Source: WRAI01 sp031549605 (GTDB lineage Bacteria; Bacillota; Clostridia; Oscillospirales; UBA929). From it: a stretch of DNA of 11,141 bases. The translations under genes were made by a program, and so were the position numbers. The notes below the pieces were generated by a model, which saw only the letters and a program-made list of their open reading frames with translations, did no database searches and was not told where the DNA came from. The first letter of the stretch is position 1; each line of letters starts with the position of its first letter. Where the stretch lies: the NCBI GenBank assembly GCA_031549605.1, contig JAVBPM010000040.1, forward strand, positions 1 through 11,141, read 5' to 3'. This document shows positions 6,543-11,141 of this stretch, in pieces.

Positions 6543-7259
6543 TTACCGCGTGCCCGGACTATCCCAAATCGACCCCTGCTCCAAATCGGCGTAGGTGTTG
6601 GGCACACTGCCCACGATAATCGTCTCGGCAATCACCATCTGCGACTCCACCGTCACGTCAATGCTGCTGCCCATCGTCAGCACGCTCATTTCCACGGAAA
6701 TATTCATGGTAATCTGGTGCCGCGTCTGGTTGATGCCGGCGGCGGAAAAGACATTCTGAAAGGTGGCGTCGGCCGTGCCCAACGGCACCAGCCGCACACT
6801 CAGCTTCGGGCCGCGCCCCGTCAGCAGGTCGTTGTTAATCACGCTGCCCAGCGGAATGGACAAATCGCTGCTGGCAATGCCGTGAATCTGATTCAGCACC
6901 TCGGCGCACACGTCTGTTTTCAGCCGGTTGACGGCAATCATGTTGGTCTTAATGGCGGTAATCGCGCCGCTGTCGTTCTTTTCCAGCACCACCAAATCGT
7001 CGTAGGCAATGTTATCGCGCGACAGCACATCAGACATCGCGCCGTTGATCGCCGCACTGGCGAGATAATGCACGCGCGTGTTGGCCATCTGCTGCACCAC
7101 CGGCCGTATCTTGGACTCGGTCCACAGCATAAAGACAAGCACCATCAACGCGCCCAACAGCAGCGCCAGCACAATGCGCCGGCTGCGCTGCTGCGGCGAC
7201 GAGGAAGGCCGCAACGGCCGCCGAAACCGCGTACGGACAAAATATCGCAGCCTCTGCAT
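6543..7259 (-). CDS. yunB: Sporulation protein YunB
   Basis: The product has about 238 residues. A basic N-terminus of about 28 residues precedes one membrane segment (about residues 29-46), then the family's opening block 'ESKIRPVVQQMANTRVHYLA', followed by AAINGAM and a long alpha/beta ectodomain. Positions of DLSIPLGSVINNDLLTGRGP and of the late segment SVEMSVLTMGSSIDVTVESQ match the YunB layout, in which 'iPlGsl...lltG.GP' is characteristic. YunB is a membrane protein transcribed under sigma-E in the mother cell of Bacillus subtilis and needed for proper spore formation; its molecular activity is not established. An ATG at 7277 would add six residues, but GGGGGGTGG seven bases before the ATG at 7259 supports the shorter form. 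It lies downstream of the his operon across a terminator-like hairpin and ends 6 bases before another. No sigma-E promoter could be assigned with confidence. The family call is firm. Confidence 0.87.
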   Translation of the reverse strand: MQRLRYFVRTRFRRPLRPSSSPQQRSRRIVLALLLGALMVLVFMLWTESKIRPVVQQMANTRVHYLASAAINGAMSDVLSRDNIAYDDLVVLEKNDSGAITAIKTNMIAVNRLKTDVCAEVLNQIHGIASSDLSIPLGSVINNDLLTGRGPKLSVRLVPLGTADATFQNVFSAAGINQTRHQITMNISVEMSVLTMGSSIDVTVESQMVIAETIIVGSVPNTYADLEQGSIWDSPGTR

Positions 7260-7260
7260 A

Positions 7261-7299
7261 AAAACACCACCCCCCATACCCTATGCGGAGTGGTGTTTT
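7261..7299 (-). terminator. Terminator-like hairpin at the end of the his operon, overlying the yunB leader
   Basis: A perfect 10-bp stem (7261-7270 with 7290-7299) with a 19-base loop begins 15 bases after the DUF89 stop. On the minus strand the GTGGTG arm is followed by TTTTT that directly touches the yunB ATG at 7259, and the likely yunB ribosome binding site (GGGGGGTGG, 7275-7267) lies in its loop and 3' arm. On the plus strand the stem is followed by a 7-T run, so it could terminate in both directions. Confidence 0.65.
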
Positions 7300-7313
7300 T
7301 TTAGTCTAATCGA

Positions 7314-8171
7314 TTACGGGCAGTGCAGGCAAACCCGCGAGCCGATCGGCGCGCCAACCAGCCCCGAGATAACGGCGCACTTGGCCATCAGCAAAAAATA
7401 GCGGTTCTGGCCGTCGGCATCCCACAGGCTCTCGTAGTTGCCCTGCCCCTTCGCAATCACCACGTCGGCGGTGTCATACACGCGCCGAAACGACGGACTG
7501 ACGCGGCTCAGCACCGTGCCCGGCGAACCGTCGCCGTTGCTGATAACAGTCGCCACCTCGTCGATACCCACAGCATAGGCGTCGGCCTCAATCGAGTCGT
7601 TGATCACCGGACGACCACGCACGCCAAAGAACAGCTTTAGCTCAGGGTTGAGCTTGCGAATCTGCCGCAACAACAGCTTATCCAGACAAATCTCGCCGCA
7701 ATTGTCACCCAAGTACAGCAGCGAACGCGCCGCCATCACGTCGGCGCGCAGCGCCTCAACGTCGTCTATGGCCAGCGCCTCGACGGTCTCAAACTGCGCC
7801 ATCATGTCGTCTAAAGCGGTGTTATGCACCGGATTGAAATCAATGACATTGCCCACAATCGCATAGCGAACAGCCAGCGCAAAGGGGTCGTCGGCCGCCA
7901 GTATCCGGCGCTCAAACTCCTCCGACAACGACAAAAACAGCTCGTTAAAGTGCGTTCGCTTGGCCAAATAGGGGTCGTCGTTGCCGATTTGCTTCCTAAT
8001 AATGTCAAAGGTCATGCCCACCAGCTCGGGGTTGACCTGCGTAAACGCCACGCCGCTCAAATAGTGAAACACCTTACGGCACAGCTCGCCCTTGTCCTCC
8101 ACGCCGGTCATGTCGGCCACCTTGAGCACCTGATTGACCAGGCAAGGCAAGCAGCTGAAATTATACTCCAC
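7314..8171 (-). CDS. DUF89 / ARMT1-like metal-dependent phosphatase-family protein
   Basis: The product has 285 residues, the usual bacterial DUF89 length. The frame is open upstream to 8351, but that part only shadows hisA. The GTG at 8171 places the conserved N-terminal Cys pair (SCLPCLVNQ, residues 6-14) at the start; the Shine-Dalgarno is weak, consistent with coupling to hisA, which it overlaps by 11 bases. Family blocks follow in order: GNVIDFNP (107-114), LGDNCGEICLDK (154-165), FFGVRGRPVINDS (181-193), SNGDGSPGT (211-219) and VVIAKGQGNYESL (237-249). Asp156, Asn157 and Asp192 match the conserved metal-binding positions. Characterised DUF89 proteins are metal-dependent phosphatases acting on sugar phosphates or damaged phosphometabolites (metabolite repair). 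As the last gene of a histidine operon, it may clear a phosphorylated intermediate or by-product, or act as a histidinol-phosphate phosphatase; both ideas are inference. The family call is firm; the substrate is unknown. Confidence 0.88.
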   Translation of the reverse strand: MEYNFSCLPCLVNQVLKVADMTGVEDKGELCRKVFHYLSGVAFTQVNPELVGMTFDIIRKQIGNDDPYLAKRTHFNELFLSLSEEFERRILAADDPFALAVRYAIVGNVIDFNPVHNTALDDMMAQFETVEALAIDDVEALRADVMAARSLLYLGDNCGEICLDKLLLRQIRKLNPELKLFFGVRGRPVINDSIEADAYAVGIDEVATVISNGDGSPGTVLSRVSPSFRRVYDTADVVIAKGQGNYESLWDADGQNRYFLLMAKCAVISGLVGAPIGSRVCLHCP

Positions 8172-8880
8172 AGCTGTACCGCGCAATAGCGTCGGCCACG
8201 TCAATGGCGCCGGTGTAGGCCGCCTTGCCGACAATGGCCGCGTCGATACCCGCGCCGTGCAGCGCCGCCAAATCGTCCTCCGACGACACGCCGCCACTGG
8301 CGACGATCGCGCAGTCCACCGCCTGTTTAAGCGCTTGATACAGCGCCACATTGCAGCCGGCCATCATGCCGTCGCGGTCAATGTCGGTGACAATCAGCGT
8401 GCCGACGCCCAGCGTCTCCATCTGCTTAGCCAAATCCAGCGTCGTGCGGCCGCTGTTTTGCAGCCAGCCGTCGGTCTTAACCTCGCCGTCCAGCGCGTCA
8501 ATGCCGACAGCAATACGGCTGCCATACCGCGCCACAGCACGCGTCACAAAAGCCGGGTCACGCACCGCCGCCGAGCCGATAATCATGCGCGTCACGCCCA
8601 ACCCGTCAACGTGGGCAAGGCTGGCGTCGTCGCGCAGTCCACCGCCCAGCTCAAGGGCAACGTCCAAGCGGCACAGCGCCGCAATGACGTCGGCGTTGGT
8701 CAGCCGGCCGTGCTTGGCCGCATCCAGATCGACGACGTGCAGCATCGACGCACCGGCGTCGATAAAGCGCTTGGCCACCTCAAGGGGGTCGTCGGCGACG
8801 CGGTGCGCCGTGGCGTAGTCGCCCTTGTGCAACCGCACGCACTGCCCCTGATACAAATCAATCGCGGGTAAAATGATCAT
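8161..8880 (-). CDS. hisA: HisA, phosphoribosylformimino-AICAR-P isomerase
   Basis: The product has 239 residues, typical for HisA. It converts ProFAR to PRFAR by an Amadori rearrangement in the fourth step of histidine synthesis, in the cytoplasm. The (beta-alpha)8 barrel shows its expected elements: MIILPAIDL with catalytic Asp8, DLDAAKHG (51-58), LGGGLR (78-83), VGIDALDG (125-132) with Asp128, and IVTDIDRDGM (163-172), followed by VASGGVSS and IVGKAAYTG at the C-terminus. The frame extends upstream to 8919, but the ATG at 8880 is chosen because it starts at the conserved N-terminus and overlaps the hisB stop as ATGA. HisF has a related sequence, but Asp8 with 'PAIDL' and the 'GKAAYTG' end fit HisA better. 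hisH, normally just upstream of hisA, is absent. Confidence 0.96.
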   Translation of the reverse strand: MIILPAIDLYQGQCVRLHKGDYATAHRVADDPLEVAKRFIDAGASMLHVVDLDAAKHGRLTNADVIAALCRLDVALELGGGLRDDASLAHVDGLGVTRMIIGSAAVRDPAFVTRAVARYGSRIAVGIDALDGEVKTDGWLQNSGRTTLDLAKQMETLGVGTLIVTDIDRDGMMAGCNVALYQALKQAVDCAIVASGGVSSEDDLAALHGAGIDAAIVGKAAYTGAIDVADAIARYSCGV

Positions 8881-9458
8881 GCGCCCAAGCACCCCTTGGT
8901 CGAAACCTCGCCGTCGCACGGCGCCATGGCGCCACGCAGCGCGCGCGCCACCGCCTTAAACACCGCCTCGGTGATGTGGTGGCCGTTCTGCCCATACATC
9001 AGTGAAATGTGAAGCGTCAACCCGGCATGGGTCGCCAGCGCACGGAAAAACTCCTCACTCAAGCTGTAATCGTAGTCGCCCGACGCGCCCTGCGGCAGCG
9101 CCACCTGATAGACCAAAAAAGGGCGTCCGCTGATGTCCACAACGGCGCTGGCCAGCGCTTCGTCCAGCGGCACAAAGGCCGAGGCATAGCGCGTCAAACC
9201 CGCCTTGTCGCCCAGCAGCTTGCCAATCGCCTGCCCCAGCAGAATGCCGGTGTCCTCCACTGTGTGGTGCGCGTCAACGTGCAAGTCGCCCGTCACCTTC
9301 AGCTGCAACCCCAGCCGCGCATGGCAAAACAGCGCGTCCAGCATGTGGTCAAAAAAACCGATGCCGGTGCAAATGTCACGGGTGAGATTGGCGCGGTCAA
9401 TCGTCAGTGTGATGTCAGTCTCCTTGGTCTTGCGGCTCAGGGCAATAGATGTGTTCAT
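8877..9458 (-). CDS. hisB: HisB, imidazoleglycerol-phosphate dehydratase
   Basis: The product has 193 residues, the length of a monofunctional dehydratase, with no HAD phosphatase domain fused. It dehydrates imidazoleglycerol phosphate to imidazoleacetol phosphate using manganese. Metal-site motifs are intact: FFDHMLDAL (35-43), DAHHTVEDTGI (62-72) and GHHITEAVFKAVARALR (159-175); the C-terminal STKG (186-189) is also present. The ATG at 9458 overlaps the hisC stop as ATGA; the frame would extend to 9473 but that adds only overlap with hisC. Because the phosphatase domain of the E. coli-type HisB is lacking, histidinol-phosphate phosphatase must be supplied by another protein, which is not identifiable here with confidence. 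Confidence 0.97.
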   Translation of the reverse strand: MNTSIALSRKTKETDITLTIDRANLTRDICTGIGFFDHMLDALFCHARLGLQLKVTGDLHVDAHHTVEDTGILLGQAIGKLLGDKAGLTRYASAFVPLDEALASAVVDISGRPFLVYQVALPQGASGDYDYSLSEEFFRALATHAGLTLHISLMYGQNGHHITEAVFKAVARALRGAMAPCDGEVSTKGCLGA

Positions 9459-10504
9459 ACCAGTGCCTCCCATCGTTTCAGCGCCTGTACAAAGGCGTCG
9501 TTTTCTTCACGGCTGCCCACCGTTACGCGTAGCAAGTCGGGCGCAAAGTAGCGCACGGCAATGCCGCCCTCGGCCAAAGCGCCATACAGCGAAGCGGCGT
9601 CAGCGCCGCGCAGCAGTAAAAAGTTGGTGTGCGTGTCCAACAGCGTCAGCCGCGTCAGCAACGCCCGCACGTCGTCCAACAGCGCCGTTTTGGACGCCAG
9701 CACCGCCGCCGTCATGTCGTGTAACTGCTGCGGCGCAGACAATACCTGCTCGGCCACCGCCTGTGTCAAGGCATTTACATTGAAAGGCGATTTCACCGCC
9801 TTAATCAAGTCAATCCACAGCTTGGACGCCAGCGCAAAGCCGAGCCGAATGCCCGCCATGCCAAAGGCCTTGGAGCAGGTTTTCAAAATCATCAGGTTGG
9901 GATAGTCGTTCAGCGCGCCAATCAAGCTCTGATCCCAAAAATCCATGTACGCCTCGTCAATGACGCACAGCGCCGTCGTCGAGGTCAACAGCCGGTGCAG
10001 CTGTTCGCGCGTCAAGCCCTGCCCCGTGGGGTTGCAGGGGTTGGACAGCAGCAGCGCATCGGCGGTCTGCGCCGCGGCAATCAGCGCCTCTACATCGACC
10101 TGCAGGCTACCGTCCTTGGCCAGCGGCACAACCGACAGTTCGGCCTGCCGCGCGTAGGTGGCGTACATGTCAAAGTCGGGCTGCGTCACAACAATGCGCG
10201 CACTCTTAGGCAGCGCCGCCAGCAGAATCAGCGCAATCAGCTCATCCGAGCCATTGCCCGCCACCACCTGCTCGGCCGCCACGCCGAACAACTGCGCCGC
10301 CAGCGCGCAGCAACGAGCCGCCGTCGGATCGGGATAGCGGTTGAGCGCCACGCGGTCGGCCACCGCCGCCCAGTCGACAAGCGGCGCGGCGTAGTTTTCG
10401 TTAGCGTGCAACAGCACACTGGCCGCCAGTTCATGCGGCACATAGGGTTTGAGCGCCGCCGCCTTTGCAGCCACGGCGTCGGGCAGCCCCGACCAGCTCG
10501 TCAT
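9455..10504 (-). CDS. hisC: HisC, histidinol-phosphate aminotransferase
   Basis: The product has 349 residues. It is a PLP-dependent class I/II aminotransferase that converts imidazoleacetol phosphate and glutamate to histidinol phosphate. Visible motifs are HANENY (33-38), RYPDP (56-60), GNGSDELI (83-90), SNPCNPTG (154-161), IDEAYMDF (182-189) with Asp183 contacting the PLP ring, and the Schiff-base block KTCSKAFGMAGIRLGF with Lys212 and Arg220. A phosphate-binding Arg is probably in LLRVTVGSREEND near the C-terminus. The ATG at 10504 overlaps the hisD stop as ATGA, with GAGGAGGGG inside the end of hisD as ribosome binding site. Family relatives such as aromatic aminotransferases share these motifs; position between hisD and hisB settles HisC. 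Confidence 0.96.
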   Translation of the reverse strand: MTSWSGLPDAVAAKAAALKPYVPHELAASVLLHANENYAAPLVDWAAVADRVALNRYPDPTAARCCALAAQLFGVAAEQVVAGNGSDELIALILLAALPKSARIVVTQPDFDMYATYARQAELSVVPLAKDGSLQVDVEALIAAAQTADALLLSNPCNPTGQGLTREQLHRLLTSTTALCVIDEAYMDFWDQSLIGALNDYPNLMILKTCSKAFGMAGIRLGFALASKLWIDLIKAVKSPFNVNALTQAVAEQVLSAPQQLHDMTAAVLASKTALLDDVRALLTRLTLLDTHTNFLLLRGADAASLYGALAEGGIAVRYFAPDLLRVTVGSREENDAFVQALKRWEALV

Positions 10505-11141
10505 AGCGACCCCTCCTCAAAACGCACCGCCACAGCGGCACCATGCGCGGTCAGCCCTTCCTCGTCCGCCAACCGCCGCACATCGGCCTGCAACAGCGCC
10601 AAATCGTCGCGCGAAAATTCAATCAAACTCATCTTGCGTAAAAAGCTCTCGGCCGACAGCGGCGAGAAAAACCGCGCACTGCCCGAGGTCGGCAGCACAT
10701 GGCTCGGCCCGGCCATATAGTCGCCCAGCGGCTCGGGGCTATACGCGCCCATAAACACGGCACCGGCGGCGGTAATGCCGTCCAGCAGCGCGCGCGGGTC
10801 GGCGACCAATAGCTCCAAATGCTCGGGCGCAAAGTCGTTGGCCAGCGCCACGCACTGCGCCAACGAGTCGCACACAATCACCAGCCCAAAGTCGGCCAGC
10901 GACTGCGCCGCTATCTCACGGCGCTCCAACAGCGCCAGCTGCCTGTCCAATTCAACGGCAACCGCGTCGGCCAGCGCCGCGCTGTCGGTCAGCAGTATCG
11001 ACTGCGCCAGCACGTCGTGCTCGGCCTGACTCAACAAATCAGCCGCCACAAAGCGCGGGTCGGCGTCGCCGTCGGCAATGACCAGCACCTCCGACGGACC
11101 GGCAATCATATCAATGTCCACGCGCCCGTAGACCGTTCGTT
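10501..11141 (-). CDS. hisD: HisD, histidinol dehydrogenase, partial (N-terminus beyond right edge)
   Basis: The C-terminal 213 codons are present; the start lies beyond the right edge. HisD is a zinc- and NAD-dependent enzyme that oxidises histidinol to histidine in two steps. The window enters at VYGRVDIDMIAGPSEVLVIA, a block conserved across HisD. Further landmarks are ADLLSQAEHD, with the conserved Gln and His zinc-site residues, FAPEHLELL, with the catalytic Glu-His pair, and GDYMAGPSHVLPT, followed by a normal C-terminus ending EEGSL. The apparent first GTG at 11121 is internal, because the same conserved block continues upstream of it. It is the first visible gene of the minus-strand operon; any upstream gene (often hisG) and the operon promoter or leader are outside the window. 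Confidence 0.96.
   Translation of the reverse strand, partial: RTVYGRVDIDMIAGPSEVLVIADGDADPRFVAADLLSQAEHDVLAQSILLTDSAALADAVAVELDRQLALLERREIAAQSLADFGLVIVCDSLAQCVALANDFAPEHLELLVADPRALLDGITAAGAVFMGAYSPEPLGDYMAGPSHVLPTSGSARFFSPLSAESFLRKMSLIEFSRDDLALLQADVRRLADEEGLTAHGAAVAVRFEEGSL

Noticed and set aside
6294..6619. Small plus-strand frames within and beyond the intergenic element
   Set aside because: They are overlapping frames through palindromic sequence with no ribosome binding site, and one runs into the 3' end of yunB; a structured repeat explains them better.
8172..8351. N-terminal extension of the DUF89 frame to the ATG at 8351
   Set aside because: The added 60 residues are Arg/Trp/Thr-rich shadow of hisA, and the family begins near the Cys pair just after 8171.
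9995..10720. A 241-codon plus-strand frame opposite hisC and hisD
   Set aside because: It spans the overlap of two confidently assigned his genes and is an Arg/Gln/Ala-rich antisense shadow.

Overview
The window suggests a GC-rich, spore-forming Gram-positive of the Clostridia, most plausibly the gut Oscillospirales. Placement is inference. It rests on a YunB-type sporulation protein, a class B sortase, a lipoprotein signal with a Thr/Ala/Pro linker, Shine-Dalgarno-led genes and high GC throughout. All genes are read as chromosomal, and nothing identifies a phage, plasmid or transposase.

Layout, left to right. (1) Positions 1-6236 hold a cell-envelope block. A WG-repeat-like lipoprotein on the minus strand runs off the left edge. 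Next is a membrane-anchored COG4880-type beta-propeller protein, also minus. Divergent from it is a two-gene plus-strand operon: a class B sortase with a very long C-terminal extension (a predicted beta-rich module and a Pro/Thr tail), and a divergent YpsA/DUF1273-like SLOG protein that overlaps the sortase stop codon by 4 bases. A strong sigma-A-type promoter precedes the sortase. (2) Positions 6237-6542 are the only long non-coding stretch. It lies between converging genes and holds a palindrome-rich element: almost identical hairpins at both ends, a 22-base imperfect inverted repeat inside them, and at least three further hairpins. (3) Positions 6543-7259 encode YunB on the minus strand. 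(4) Positions 7314-11141 carry a minus-strand histidine operon read right to left as hisD (partial), hisC, hisB, hisA and a DUF89 metal-dependent phosphatase-family gene. Every junction overlaps by 4 or 11 bases, so the five genes are probably translationally coupled. A terminator-like hairpin ends this operon and overlies the likely yunB ribosome binding site.

Functionally, the his genes cover late histidine steps: dehydratase (HisB), aminotransferase (HisC), dehydrogenase (HisD) and the HisA isomerase. hisH and hisF are absent from their usual place around hisA, and DUF89 sits where hisF often lies. The left block looks like surface or envelope biogenesis, with several predicted beta-propeller or repeat ectodomains, but no sortase substrate is visible here.

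The most unusual items are the extended sortase, its coupled SLOG protein with a lost signature motif, the structured element at 6236-6536, the DUF89 gene in the his operon, and the hairpin abutting the yunB start codon.
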